Source: JBBRMG01 sp038230955
Lineage (GTDB): Bacteria > Patescibacteriota > Doudnabacteria > UBA920
Assembly (NCBI GenBank): GCA_038230955.1
Contig: JBBRMG010000013.1
Coordinates: 1 to 30,907 of the forward strand
Length of the DNA stretch: 30,907 bases
Direction of reading: 5' to 3'
In this document: positions 7,873 through 16,714 of the stretch, one piece after another
Layout of the letters: every line of letters starts with the position of its first letter
Numbering within the stretch: the stretch's first letter is position 1
Notes under the pieces: generated by a model
Seen by the model: only the letters and a program-made list of their open reading frames with translations
What the model was told of the DNA's origin: nothing
Database searches by the model: none
Program-made: the position numbers and the translations under genes

Positions 7873-7949
7873 GAAAAACATAATAGGCACTACTCCCTCC
7901 CCATCAGTCGCTTATGCTCCAATGATGTGTCGGCAGTAGTGCCTATTAT
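7873..7949 (-). terminator. Long-stem terminator after recA
   Basis: A perfect 15-bp inverted repeat (ATAATAGGCACTACT at 7880-7894 with its complement at 7935-7949) encloses a 40-nt loop. It is followed on the minus strand by GTTTTTC. It lies between the recA stop and the exonuclease start and isolates the two transcripts. The loop holds a purine-rich GGGGAGGGAG. Confidence 0.7.
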
Positions 7950-7967
7950 TACATAGCTATAATACAA

Positions 7968-9053
7968 TTATTCTTCATCTGCATCTTCAGCTGGCTCAAC
8001 CTTATTCGGCAGGGCTTCCCCTAATTTTATTTTATCTCTCAACGCTTGATCGATTTGAGTAAACACTTCCTGATTTTCTTTTAAAAATACTTTTGCCGCT
8101 TCCCGACCGACACCGAGCTTAACTTTTTCATAAGAATAAGTGTTACCACTTTTTTCTATAACGCCCATAACAAGACCTGTGTCTAATAAATCACCTGTGG
8201 CAGAAATGCCTTCGTTATACATAATGTCAAATTCAGCAATCTTGAAAGGAGCAGCTACCTTATTCTTTACCACTTTTACTTTTGTGCGATTCCCCACAAC
8301 TTTATCACCGTTTTTTATTTGGGCGGTGCGACGGACTTCTATGCGAATAGAGGAATAAAATTTTAGTGCGTTGCCGCCAGTGGTAGTCTCAGGGTTACCA
8401 AACATCACCCCAATCTTCATACGAATCTGGTTAATAAAAATGACTGTGGTATTAGTTTTGGAAATAATGGCTGTTAACTTCCTCAAAGCCTGTGACATTA
8501 ATCGAGCTTGCAAGCCCATATGAGATGCGCCCATTTCTCCCTCAATTTCTGCCCGGGGGGTCAAAGCGGCAACCGAATCAACTACAATTAAATCTAATGC
8601 ATTACTGCGAACTAAAGTTTCAGTAATATCTAGGGCTTGCTCGCCGGAATCAGGCTGGGAAATTAATAGATCTTCCAAATTGACCCCAATCTTTTTCGCG
8701 TAATCAGGATCCAAAGCATGTTCAGCATCAATAAAGGCAGCCAAGCCTCCACGTTTTTGAGCCTCGGCAATCATGTGAAGGGTTAACGTAGTTTTACCGG
8801 AACTTTCGGGGCCATAAATTTCTATGATACGACCACGAGGAATGCCGCCGACGCCCAAAGCAAGGTCGATGCTTATGCTCCCTGTCGGGGTAGACGCAAC
8901 ATTCATAGTCTGACTGTCTGATATTTTCATTATGCTGCCATCGCCAAACTTCTCCCGGATCTGATCCATGGCACTTTCTACCGCACCCCATTTTCCTGCT
9001 GATGTTGATTGTGATTTTCCTGTAGCCTTCGCTGGGCCTTTTGCTTTTGCCAT
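7968..9053 (-). CDS. recA: Recombinase RecA
   Basis: RecA is a full-length recombinase of 361 residues that forms the ATP-dependent filament for strand exchange. Walker A GPESSGKT is at 81-88, Walker B LDLIVVDSVAAL is near 155-166, loop L1 contains the MGASHMGLQARLMSQALRK block, and loop L2 includes FINQIRMKIGVMFGNPETT. The C-terminus is acidic (EPAEDADEE), as is typical. An N-terminal extension rich in Lys, Ala and Ser precedes the conserved core by about 20 residues. The gene follows the RodZ-like gene by 10 nt on the same strand, so it is probably expressed from that operon. Confidence 0.98.
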   Translation of the reverse strand: MAKAKGPAKATGKSQSTSAGKWGAVESAMDQIREKFGDGSIMKISDSQTMNVASTPTGSISIDLALGVGGIPRGRIIEIYGPESSGKTTLTLHMIAEAQKRGGLAAFIDAEHALDPDYAKKIGVNLEDLLISQPDSGEQALDITETLVRSNALDLIVVDSVAALTPRAEIEGEMGASHMGLQARLMSQALRKLTAIISKTNTTVIFINQIRMKIGVMFGNPETTTGGNALKFYSSIRIEVRRTAQIKNGDKVVGNRTKVKVVKNKVAAPFKIAEFDIMYNEGISATGDLLDTGLVMGVIEKSGNTYSYEKVKLGVGREAAKVFLKENQEVFTQIDQALRDKIKLGEALPNKVEPAEDADEE

Positions 9054-9063
9054 ATGAGTAAGA

Positions 9064-10047
9064 TTAATATTTAGTTGGTTGGGTTAACAAACTGTTGTCA
9101 GCGGTAAACGGTACGGTGAGAGATTCATGAGTTCGACCCAGGGGTCCTAAATTTTTACCGTTTACTGTGACCACCGTTCCACCCGCATCCGATGTTTTAA
9201 GAATCACTGCACTCTTCGCGTCTATATGTTTTACTCCATCGGCGGGAATATCTTCTTGCGGTAAATCCACTCCATCTTGAGTGACTGTAATAGTAGTAGG
9301 CCGGGTAAATTTAATTTCCATTGATAACTGCTTGCTATCAGGGGCTGGAGATTGGGCAGTACCAGTGTCCGATGTACTTGTATCTACTATGACCGCGACT
9401 TTCTGCACAATGGTTTTACCATATTTATTCTGGGCGGTCACACTTAATTCTTTTTGCCCGGCAGATACTCCTAACGTAGTACTAAATTTTCCTTCTGTAT
9501 CCACAAATACATTTTGGCCATTAATAGCGACGGCAGTGCCCGGATCAGTTTGACCAGTCACCGTCACAACTGAATCTCGAATAACGACACCTGCTACAGG
9601 TTGAGTAATCTGCAAACCTGGCGTTTTATTAATCGCAGATACTTGGAATACAATATAAAAAACGGCGATAAACGACAACCCAATTCCTCCAAATAATGAA
9701 ATCAATTTTGGAGTGACAACCATTTTTGCAAACCACGACTTCACACCATTTTTGGTAGCAATTTTTTCACTGGCCAATTGCTCCACAATGCCTCGCTCCT
9801 TTTTATATTGTTCAAGCAATATATCTGGAGAAATTGAGTATATTTCGGCCATTTTTTTTAAAAAACCAAATACATACACATCTGGTGGCAACCGATGATA
9901 ACTGCCCGCTTCTATATATTGCAAAAACTTATCGCCTATGCCAGTGTTCTCAGCCACTTTGGCCACAGATAAGCCAAGTGATTCACGAATATGGGTTAGG
10001 TACTCACCTAACGTTTCTATAGGGATTTTTTTAGTTTCGAATATCAT
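9064..10047 (-). CDS. RodZ-like membrane protein with N-terminal HTH
   Basis: The protein has 327 residues. Residues 13-80 form a Cro/C1-type HTH of the RodZ class (GEYLTHIRESLGLSVAKVAE, then LQYIEAGSY). A single membrane helix (about 119-141) follows. Outside the membrane there is an Ig-like domain (about 150-225, with VTVTGQTDPGTAVAINGQ) and a C-terminal DUF4115-like beta domain (about 240-320). RodZ proteins anchor the MreB cytoskeleton and the elongation machinery. No mreB is in this window, so function is inferred from architecture. The ATG sits 6 nt after a TATAGT box, indicating a leaderless mRNA. recA follows 10 nt downstream. Confidence 0.85.
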   Translation of the reverse strand: MIFETKKIPIETLGEYLTHIRESLGLSVAKVAENTGIGDKFLQYIEAGSYHRLPPDVYVFGFLKKMAEIYSISPDILLEQYKKERGIVEQLASEKIATKNGVKSWFAKMVVTPKLISLFGGIGLSFIAVFYIVFQVSAINKTPGLQITQPVAGVVIRDSVVTVTGQTDPGTAVAINGQNVFVDTEGKFSTTLGVSAGQKELSVTAQNKYGKTIVQKVAVIVDTSTSDTGTAQSPAPDSKQLSMEIKFTRPTTITVTQDGVDLPQEDIPADGVKHIDAKSAVILKTSDAGGTVVTVNGKNLGPLGRTHESLTVPFTADNSLLTQPTKY

Positions 10048-10053
10048 ATATTT

Positions 10054-10059
10054 ACTATA
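10054..10059 (-). promoter_or_regulatory. -10 box for the rodZ-like/recA unit
   Basis: TATAGT on the minus strand is followed by the 6-nt AAATAT and the ATG at 10047. The predicted start point coincides with the start codon. Confidence 0.5.
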
Positions 10060-10109
10060 ACACTAATAGGGTGAAGGAAGGATAAAGAAAAAATAACGTC
10101 TGGATAAAA

Positions 10110-12338
10110 CTATTCTTCATCAATCCCATACTCGGCTTTTTCACCGCCGGAAATAGACCCATAAACTTCCCGGGGTTTAGCGCCATCGCCAGGCCCTACA
10201 ATGCCTTTATCTTCCAAGATATCCAGCAATCGGGCGGCTCGAGCATATCCAATCCTTAAACGGCGTTGCAGCAAAGAAGCAGAGGCCTTGCCAGCCCGCA
10301 TGACTTCCTCTTTAGCCGCATCAAACATATCATCACCGCCATCATCTTCATCGGCCCCCATACCAGACAAACCGAGAGCTCTTTTTGGTTTATCAATAAT
10401 CTCTTCGTTATAAATCACAGCCCCAGTTTGAACTTTGAAAAAATCCACTACTTTGCGTACTTCTTGTTCCCCAACGTAAGCTCCTTGCACACGCTTCGGT
10501 TTAGTAAATTCAGCAGATGTAAATAACATATCGCCATTACCCAAAAGCTTTTCAGCGCCACCGGAATCCAAAATAGTACGGGAATCAATCTGACTAGCCA
10601 CGGCAAAGGCTGCACGTGATGTAATATTGGCTTTAATTAATCCGGTAATTACTTCTACGCTGGGTCGCTGAGTTGCTAACACTAAATGAATACCGACAGC
10701 CCGAGCCATTTGCGACAAACGAACAATCGTCGCTTCTACATCTTGCTGAGCCACAGCCATAAGATCGGCCAACTCATCTACTACAATTACTATGAATGGC
10801 AATTTCAATTCGGTTGCATCGTTGTACTCAGTAATATTTCTATTACCTGCTTCAGCTAATAATTTATAGCGCCGTTCCATTTCAGCTACTGCCCACTTCA
10901 AGGCGTTCACCGCTTTATCCGATTCAGTAATTGCCGGAGTAAGCAAATGAGGAATGCCATTATAACCATTCAACTCTACCCGCTTCGGATCTACTAAAAT
11001 AAATTTTACATCTTGCGGAGTATTCCGGTACAACAGTGAAATAATTAAACTGTTAATGGCTACGCTCTTGCCTGTACCAGTGGCGCCGGCAATTAGCATG
11101 TGCGGCATTTTAGCTAAGTCAGTTATCATGGGCCGACCAGCCACATCACGACCTAATGACAACGCCAATTTGCTCTTATGGTTAATAAAGTCAGTAGTCT
11201 GCATAACCTCACGCAAGCGAACAATGGCAGTGGCTTTATTCGGCACTTCAATCCCTACCAATGCTTTACCGGGAATCGGTAATTCCATACGAATAGAGTG
11301 GGCAGCCAAAGACAAAGCCAAGTCGTTTTGCAACGATGCAATCTGTGACAACTTCACGCCCGTCGCCGGACGCAAAGTATACTGAGTAACCGTAGGACCG
11401 ACATTGACTTCGCCCATTTCTACTTCAATACCGAAGTCAGATAAAGTTTTTTGGATAATCGCCACATTGTTCTCTATATTACCGCTATCTACTTCCGTCT
11501 TGTTGTCATCCAACAAATCAAACGGCGGTAGTTTCCAATCTTTACGGTCTTCAATAGTCATAGCTTCCATCTTCGATATTTCATTGGATGGCATATTAAC
11601 CTTACCCGGGGTAATCTTTTCTGTCATTGGAGTGGGCTTGGCTTGCACTTCTACTTCGCTATCTGACTTACCATTCTTGTCCACCATTTCTTCCTTGGTG
11701 AATCCACCAGTAGCCATGCTATTAATTTTTATTTTGTCGTTTTCTGCAATTAGCGCTTCCTCTTCTTTTTTCTTCGGCCAAAAAACTCGCAATGAAATAT
11801 TAAAGGTGATCAAAATACCAATGACTAAAATTGCAAAAATTATTAACAGGCCGGCCCAGAAACCAAACAGGGAGTAGGCTGGAATGGAGAACAAAGCGCC
11901 CAAGTATCCCCCGCCCCGCCCTTCGCCCGCTACGGTTAAGGCGGAAGCCCCCCCATATAAGTAAAGTATGTGAATTAATCCGGCAATGCCGCCGCACATT
12001 AATATAGTGCCGAGGTATGTGCGAAAATAAATATGGTCTTTTTCTTCTTCGGTTTTTGGGCGAAATAATGTAACAGCAATTAACGCAAAAAATACCGGCA
12101 CCAAGTAAGCAATAACTCCAAATAGCATCCCAAAAAATGTGGACAGTAAATGACCAAAACTTCCGGCAATGCCAATAAGAGCCAAAGCCGACACCGCTGT
12201 CAAAACTACAAATACAATTACGGCAATACCGCGTTTGGTATCAGACGCTAGATTAAGCTTGGGTTTTGGGATTGCAGCAATTAAAGATATTTTATCTTCT
12301 TTTTCGTATTTTGCAGACTTCTTTTTGTTACGAGCCAT
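10110..12338 (-). CDS. ftsK: DNA translocase FtsK/SpoIIIE
   Basis: The protein has 742 residues. The N-terminus has a short basic stretch and four or five membrane helices (about residues 37-195), followed by a short linker (about 195-265). The motor domain has the FtsK alpha/beta layout: VEMGEVNVGPTVTQYTLRP, Walker A AGATGTGKS near residue 420, and Walker B FIVIVVDELADLM near 515. It ends with a gamma winged-helix domain (about 665-725, ASLLQRRLRIGYARAARLLD). FtsK pumps chromosomal DNA at the septum and activates dimer resolution. The linker is short compared with E. coli FtsK and closer to SpoIIIE. A TATAAT lies 19 nt before the ATG, at about 12358-12363. Confidence 0.96.
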   Translation of the reverse strand: MARNKKKSAKYEKEDKISLIAAIPKPKLNLASDTKRGIAVIVFVVLTAVSALALIGIAGSFGHLLSTFFGMLFGVIAYLVPVFFALIAVTLFRPKTEEEKDHIYFRTYLGTILMCGGIAGLIHILYLYGGASALTVAGEGRGGGYLGALFSIPAYSLFGFWAGLLIIFAILVIGILITFNISLRVFWPKKKEEEALIAENDKIKINSMATGGFTKEEMVDKNGKSDSEVEVQAKPTPMTEKITPGKVNMPSNEISKMEAMTIEDRKDWKLPPFDLLDDNKTEVDSGNIENNVAIIQKTLSDFGIEVEMGEVNVGPTVTQYTLRPATGVKLSQIASLQNDLALSLAAHSIRMELPIPGKALVGIEVPNKATAIVRLREVMQTTDFINHKSKLALSLGRDVAGRPMITDLAKMPHMLIAGATGTGKSVAINSLIISLLYRNTPQDVKFILVDPKRVELNGYNGIPHLLTPAITESDKAVNALKWAVAEMERRYKLLAEAGNRNITEYNDATELKLPFIVIVVDELADLMAVAQQDVEATIVRLSQMARAVGIHLVLATQRPSVEVITGLIKANITSRAAFAVASQIDSRTILDSGGAEKLLGNGDMLFTSAEFTKPKRVQGAYVGEQEVRKVVDFFKVQTGAVIYNEEIIDKPKRALGLSGMGADEDDGGDDMFDAAKEEVMRAGKASASLLQRRLRIGYARAARLLDILEDKGIVGPGDGAKPREVYGSISGGEKAEYGIDEE

Positions 12339-12413
12339 TCGGATTTAGTTTCTAACTATTATAATTGGAATGTAAATTTCGTTAAAATTATACCATTTTT
12401 GGGGGCTACACAA

Positions 12414-12447
12414 AAGGTCACCTTCTGCAGATGCGGAAGATGACCTT
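12414..12447 (-). terminator. Rho-independent terminator after hsp20
   Basis: AAGGTCATCTTC pairs over 12 bp (one G-U) with GAAGGTGACCTT on the minus strand, with a 10-nt loop and a following TTTTG. It lies 16 nt past the hsp20 stop. Confidence 0.75.
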
Positions 12448-12462
12448 AATTCCAGATAAACT

Positions 12463-13044
12463 CTACAACCCTTTTACTTTTACTTTTTTGGTCTTGGCTT
12501 TAGCGGCTTTCGGAACAATGACTGTAAGAATACCGTCTTTCAAGTCTGCTTCAATGTGTTCACTGTCAATGTCTACCGGCACAATTACACTACGAGAGAA
12601 ACTACCCCAATAGCATTCTTGATAGAAATAGTCATCAGCAGCTACGTTTTCTTCTTTTTGGCGACTACCCTTAATGCTGACCATGTCATTAGCAACTGTA
12701 ATGTCTATGTCTTCTGGTCGCACTCCTGCAATAGTAGATTTAATTATGACGTTGTCTTTAGTCTGATACATATCAATATTCAAAGCACCTTCATAATCGT
12801 TCATCCAATCTTCGTCTTTGCGGTCCACTTCTCCCGATGATTCTGATACTGTTGTTACTTCTTCTACTGTATCAACCTCTTCATCATAGGGTTCTTCGTC
12901 CACTAACTCTTCAACTTCGATTTCTTCTTCAATATATTCTGAATCATCCTGTGGAGCGGTTTGTGGAACTGTTTTAGCTTCATCATCATCCATAATATTC
13001 CCGCCCATTATCTTCCCAAAAAATGATTTTTCCTTTTTAGGCAT
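12463..13044 (-). CDS. Small heat-shock protein, Hsp20/alpha-crystallin family
   Basis: The protein has 193 residues. A very acidic N-terminal arm (residues 30-85, runs of Glu and Asp) precedes an alpha-crystallin domain at about 88-185. The domain begins at LNIDMYQTKDNVIIKSTIAG and contains DITVANDMVSIKG, GSFSRSVIVP and the signature DGILTVIVPK. The C-terminal tail is Lys-rich, and VKV replaces the usual I-x-I anchor. Such proteins hold unfolding clients in large oligomers. The acidic arm is longer than in typical class members. It is a single gene with its own terminator. A TAGAAT box lies 17 nt before the ATG. Confidence 0.92.
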   Translation of the reverse strand: MPKKEKSFFGKIMGGNIMDDDEAKTVPQTAPQDDSEYIEEEIEVEELVDEEPYDEEVDTVEEVTTVSESSGEVDRKDEDWMNDYEGALNIDMYQTKDNVIIKSTIAGVRPEDIDITVANDMVSIKGSRQKEENVAADDYFYQECYWGSFSRSVIVPVDIDSEHIEADLKDGILTVIVPKAAKAKTKKVKVKGL

Positions 13045-13096
13045 GAATCTATCGTTAGTTATTCTACTCGTATATTACTGAGTAACTAAGGGTCTG

Positions 13097-14233
13097 TCAA
13101 ACCTCATGAAACAAAGATTTAACAGCCTTTTTTAAGAGTTCTCCTTCGCGCCCAAACTGCACAATATTCTGCCGTTCCTCATTAGTTGAAAGCTGATTCC
13201 TGAATGCCCTGGTGCCTAGCTCTTCTATTATAGAAGTGGACAATGTTGAAGCAGTAATCACTGCTGGCCTAGGCATTACTAATTTCTTTGCAGTCAAGTA
13301 ATCATAATTAATTTCTTCCTGCCCCGGCAGCCAATGAGTGATGAGCATAGGGATGTTCCACTGCAATGTCTCTGCCACAGTTAACCCACCGGGCTTAGAC
13401 AGAATCATCTCACTAATAGCGTAAAGTTCCTCCATTGGCGTGTGGAAACCAATAACTTTTATGTTGCCATGATCTTGTAAATAATGTTCCAGCGTATGTT
13501 TACGTTGCTCGTTTTTGCCGGTTAGTACCACTAGCTTCACATTATGACTAACCAGTTGATCGCCCAGTGCAGCGATAATAATATCAGCCAGGCCACCATA
13601 GCCTAATGAGCCACTACCAACTAAAACAATTTTATCTTCCGAGCTAAACCCAAACACTTCTCGGGCGGCGACAAGGTCTACCGATCTTGGCGGCAATAAC
13701 GAAACACCACAGACAATAATTTTGTCTGCTGGCACCCCAAGTAGAATCATATCCTGCCTTTGCTCCTCTATATTAACTAAGTACAGATCCGCCGAGCTGT
13801 ATAGCCAATAACGATGCAAATGATAATCACTAAACGCTATGACAAACTTGCCGTGATACATCTCCTGTTGTTTCATAAACTCGATAATGGCGGATGGCGT
13901 AGTTTGAGTGGTTAGAATTAAATCCGGTTGAAATTCATCTACAGCGGCTTTGGTCTTACTGTAGTTTTTACTCGCCACTTTCACACGACTGCCCAAAGTG
14001 ACATCGGTAAACCACTTGCTGGTGTATAACCACTTCCAAACCAAAGGAGTCCGTTGATTAATAAATGCGTGAATTATTGTGCCAACTTCTACCAACCAGC
14101 CGCTCTGCAATTCCAGTGTGTCAAACAGTTTCACCTCGTGTCCGTCGGCAGTTAAATGCGCGCCAATGTTTTGGGCAATGGTTTTATGTCCTAAACCAAT
14201 TGATGTGTACAAAATGAGAATGCGTTTGTTCAT
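13097..14233 (-). CDS. MGDG synthase/UgtP-type glycosyltransferase (GT28)
   Basis: The protein has 378 residues. The N-terminal half carries LYTSIGLGHKTIAQNI, matching the glycine-histidine loop of MGDG-synthase N-terminal domains. The C-terminal half is a GT28 sugar-nucleotide domain with LVGSGSLGYGGL near residue 205 and KPGGLTVAETLQWNIPMLI near 290, followed by a GQEEINYDYL segment. Relatives transfer a sugar from a UDP-sugar to diacylglycerol at the inner face of the membrane, or make related glycolipids. The actual acceptor here is unknown. With the YegS/DAGK-like gene at 22563 it could be part of membrane-lipid remodelling, but the two are not linked. Confidence 0.85.
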   Translation of the reverse strand: MNKRILILYTSIGLGHKTIAQNIGAHLTADGHEVKLFDTLELQSGWLVEVGTIIHAFINQRTPLVWKWLYTSKWFTDVTLGSRVKVASKNYSKTKAAVDEFQPDLILTTQTTPSAIIEFMKQQEMYHGKFVIAFSDYHLHRYWLYSSADLYLVNIEEQRQDMILLGVPADKIIVCGVSLLPPRSVDLVAAREVFGFSSEDKIVLVGSGSLGYGGLADIIIAALGDQLVSHNVKLVVLTGKNEQRKHTLEHYLQDHGNIKVIGFHTPMEELYAISEMILSKPGGLTVAETLQWNIPMLITHWLPGQEEINYDYLTAKKLVMPRPAVITASTLSTSIIEELGTRAFRNQLSTNEERQNIVQFGREGELLKKAVKSLFHEV

Positions 14234-14284
14234 ATGATTAAGTTACACCGGTTGCACGTTCAACTAATTTCTCCTGTCTCAATG

Positions 14285-14450
14285 TTTTGCTTTGCAAAAA
14301 TCACTGGCGGAGAGGCACTATTCGTGCCTTCGGCACTCTAGCATCACCTACACCAAAGTTTTGCTTTGCAAAACTTCTGGCGGAGAGGCACTATTCGTGC
14401 CTTCGGCACTCTAGCATCACCTACACCAAAGTTTTGCTTTGCAAAACTTC
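14285..14450 (-). repeat. Two 73-bp tandem repeats carrying copies of the tRNA-Ser 3' end
   Basis: The tRNA 3' terminus (plus-strand TGGCGGAGAGG) recurs at 14305, 14378 and 14451, giving a strict period of 73 bp. The unit at 14305-14377 is repeated almost exactly at 14378-14450, and the third occurrence is the true tRNA-Ser end. Each unit also has a hairpin AGTTTTGC-AAA-GCAAAACT and a second one, GTGCC-GAA-GGCAC. A further copy of the TTTTGC hairpin bounds the array at 14285. The units lie directly downstream of the tRNA on its own strand. No gene is visible between 14234 and 14450. Confidence 0.85.
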
Positions 14451-14540
<90 letters not shown>

Positions 14541-14554
14541 AAAATATCTTAAAA

Positions 14555-15202
14555 CTATAAAATGTTACCACAGAAAGAACGGCGGTGTACAGTAGTTAAA
14601 CCATTCTTCTGTATTGCTAATCGATGAACGGCAGTCGCATACCCTTTGTGCAAATTGTACTGGTACGCTGGAAACTGTTTATGCAAGCGCACCATTAATT
14701 GATCGCGGTATACTTTAGCAATAATCGAAGCAGCACTAATAGATAATACTTTCACGTCACCTCTTACAATGGCATCTTGGTCGTACAATAAATTCGGAAT
14801 TGCAAACCGCCCATCTACTATTACTTTGGTTTTACCCATTACTTTAGTATCGCCCAGGCCACTGCTTTTCTGATCCAGTGACATAACCGCCCGCTTCATG
14901 GCCAATAACGATGCGTTATGAATATTAAGCTTGTCTATTATTGCAGGAGATACTATCCCAATTCCCCAAGTCACAGAATGCCGGCGCAACAACCTAGCAA
15001 TTTGTGTCCGCTTCAGAGGAGAGATCGACTTGCTGTCTTTTACTTCTGAATACCAAGACTCGGTGTTGGCGTGGCGCGGATCTAGCACAACCGCGGCAGC
15101 TACCACAGGACCGGCCAAACAACCCCGACCCACTTCATCACAACCAATAACACGATCATACTGATTAGCCAAAAACATCGCCTCTATTTTAAATCTATCC
15201 AT
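14555..15202 (-). CDS. rnhB: Ribonuclease HII
   Basis: RNase HII cuts the RNA strand of RNA-DNA hybrids and removes misincorporated ribonucleotides. The motif GCDEVGRGCLAGPVVAAAV holds the first Asp-Glu pair. VIVDGRFAIP provides the next Asp, and SISAASIIAKVYRD the following acidic site, with a conserved HKGYAT block near the end. I chose ATG 15202 (215 residues) because it overlaps the stop codon of the upstream gene (ATGGATAG), a layout typical of translational coupling. Starts at 15217 are possible. tRNA-Ser follows downstream. Confidence 0.95.
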   Translation of the reverse strand: MDRFKIEAMFLANQYDRVIGCDEVGRGCLAGPVVAAAVVLDPRHANTESWYSEVKDSKSISPLKRTQIARLLRRHSVTWGIGIVSPAIIDKLNIHNASLLAMKRAVMSLDQKSSGLGDTKVMGKTKVIVDGRFAIPNLLYDQDAIVRGDVKVLSISAASIIAKVYRDQLMVRLHKQFPAYQYNLHKGYATAVHRLAIQKNGLTTVHRRSFCGNIL

Positions 15203-15650
15203 TTGCAATATCATCATTGTCAGTGCTCGTAGTTTTTAACCGCGGGAAAAACTCTATCTCTTCCATTAAAAAACTTTCTTCGACTGGGGCAATCCTAATT
15301 TCAATAGTACCTTCGTCAGACATAATGCCATCTATAAATTGTTCAAATGTTCCGCTCACTTTGTAAACGTTCTTTTGAAATTTAATTTGCAGTTCCGGTA
15401 AACGCATTATCCGCACCTTCTTCTTGACTAATGGAGTTGCGAGGAAAGTTAAAAAAAGCGCGTGGTCCATCTTTGTATCAATGAATCCACTGGCGACAAA
15501 ATTAGGGACTAACATTTGCGCATACAAAGGCTCATCATTATTGTTCACTGCCAAAATAAAGTCATCTAACCAGTTGCGTAAAGCAAACCGGTGCTCTGTA
15601 GATATTGAATGGTCAAAGTCCATTCGACTGTCGGTCGGGATTCTTAACAT
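15195..15650 (-). CDS. Hypothetical protein, possible NTF2/SnoaL-like fold
   Basis: The protein has 151 residues, with no signal peptide or membrane helix. The pattern is two N-terminal helices (ALRNWLDDFILAVNNND, a YAQMLVPNF segment) followed by alternating beta strands (VYKVSGTFEQFID, GTIEIRIAPVEESFLMEEIEFFP). This resembles the NTF2-like cone fold, but no catalytic residues stand out. The stop overlaps the rnhB start by a few bases, so the two are co-translated. Function is unknown. Confidence 0.6.
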   Translation of the reverse strand: MLRIPTDSRMDFDHSISTEHRFALRNWLDDFILAVNNNDEPLYAQMLVPNFVASGFIDTKMDHALFLTFLATPLVKKKVRIMRLPELQIKFQKNVYKVSGTFEQFIDGIMSDEGTIEIRIAPVEESFLMEEIEFFPRLKTTSTDNDDIANG

Positions 15651-15681
15651 ATCTATATTATAGATAACCTCAAGTTGGAAA

Positions 15682-16509
15682 TCAAAGGAAGATCCGAATC
15701 ACTTCTACTAATCCCCAAATGCCTAATCCAACGAAGGCCACGCTACCCAAAAATGAAATAATGGGATTCTTGACGATGCGAATTGTCCGCGCAGGGGAAA
15801 TAAATAAGAACGCATTCAGTACCATGTGTCCCGCGAATACACCGACAGCAAATCCAAATACATTAACAACATTAAACAAGGGAACGTAACCAGCAAAATC
15901 ATCCAGTCCTAAAATAAATGGAATAGTAAAAGCAAACACAAATAAATTCCAAAACGGTAAATTAGATTTAGCGGCGACATTAGTATTAGGAATAATATAT
16001 TTTAGGACGGGGTTGATTACAGAATTAATTTTTGTAAGCACCCAATCAAACTTTGCGACAATAAGTTGAAACCAACGAGCCGAATTTTTATCTTCAACTA
16101 CTGCATGGTCAAGACCGTCTTGAGCTAATCTAAACAATACTAGCGCGGCAACAAAAATTAATAGTGCGAGCAACCACTCTACGTTGCGGAAGAAACTCCA
16201 GACTAAGAGAATCAATAATGTACCGGCGGCGTTACCAGCCGCAGTACCAATTTCAATTGCTACTCTCCCCTTCCATCCCCGATTCGATTCCATCATGCGG
16301 GCAATAAAGATTGCAAAATCAATGGACGTTTTCAAATAAACTGTTAGGCCAATGATAACATCGAACCACCTTAACTGGACCAATATTCCTGCACTATTAA
16401 AATGATTTAGGATTATAATTTCAAAAAACAAAACTCCGACTAAAACGAAAAAAACCAACACAGTCAGCGCTAAGGGTAATATTTGATCTTTGAACAGATT
16501 GCTATTCAC
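15682..16509 (-). CDS. Polytopic membrane protein resembling CadD/LysE-type transporters
   Basis: The protein has about 275 residues and six or seven hydrophobic helices. It has two similar halves. The first has GLTVYLKTSIDFAIFIARMM followed by EIGTAAGNAAGTLLIL. The second has FILGLDDFAGYVPLFNVVNV followed by a glycine-rich helix. A small acidic motif in each half (TSID and LDD) followed by a glycine-rich helix recalls CadD cadmium exporters of the LysE superfamily. That assignment is inferred from pattern only. I chose GTG 16509, which lies 7 nt after a TAAAAT box. The longer frame to GTG 16548 starts inside the stem of the tRNA-Ala terminator. Confidence 0.6.
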   Translation of the reverse strand: MNSNLFKDQILPLALTVLVFFVLVGVLFFEIIILNHFNSAGILVQLRWFDVIIGLTVYLKTSIDFAIFIARMMESNRGWKGRVAIEIGTAAGNAAGTLLILLVWSFFRNVEWLLALLIFVAALVLFRLAQDGLDHAVVEDKNSARWFQLIVAKFDWVLTKINSVINPVLKYIIPNTNVAAKSNLPFWNLFVFAFTIPFILGLDDFAGYVPLFNVVNVFGFAVGVFAGHMVLNAFLFISPARTIRIVKNPIISFLGSVAFVGLGIWGLVEVIRIFL

Positions 16510-16540
16510 AAAATTAATTTTAACATGGTAAATCTTTTTA

Positions 16541-16566
16541 CAAAACACGGCGCATAATGCGCCGTG
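16541..16566 (-). terminator. Terminator after tRNA-Ala(GGC)
   Basis: On the minus strand CACGGCGCA-TTA-TGCGCCGTG forms a perfect 9-bp GC-rich stem followed by TTTTG. It sits 15 nt past the tRNA 3' end. Confidence 0.75.
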
Positions 16567-16580
16567 CTTAAAACTTTCAC

Positions 16581-16654
16581 TGGTGGACCCAAGGAGAATC
16601 GGACTCCTAACCCTTGCATGCCATGCAAATGTATTACCATTATACTATGGGCCC
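16581..16654 (-). tRNA. tRNA-Ala(GGC)
   Basis: The acceptor GGGCCCA/TGGGTCC includes the alanine identity pair G3-U70 and an encoded ACCA end. The anticodon stem TTTGC/GCAAG has loop ATGGCAT, giving anticodon GGC. The T-arm is AGGAG/CTCCT. Confidence 0.95.
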
Positions 16655-16714
16655 AGGCAGTATACTTTGAGTAGTATACCAAAAATATTTTAAAAGTCTA
16701 GATTTTAAACTTTA

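Noticed and set aside
14285..14450. CRISPR-like array
   Set aside because: The two units are contiguous tandem copies with no variable spacers, and no cas genes are present.
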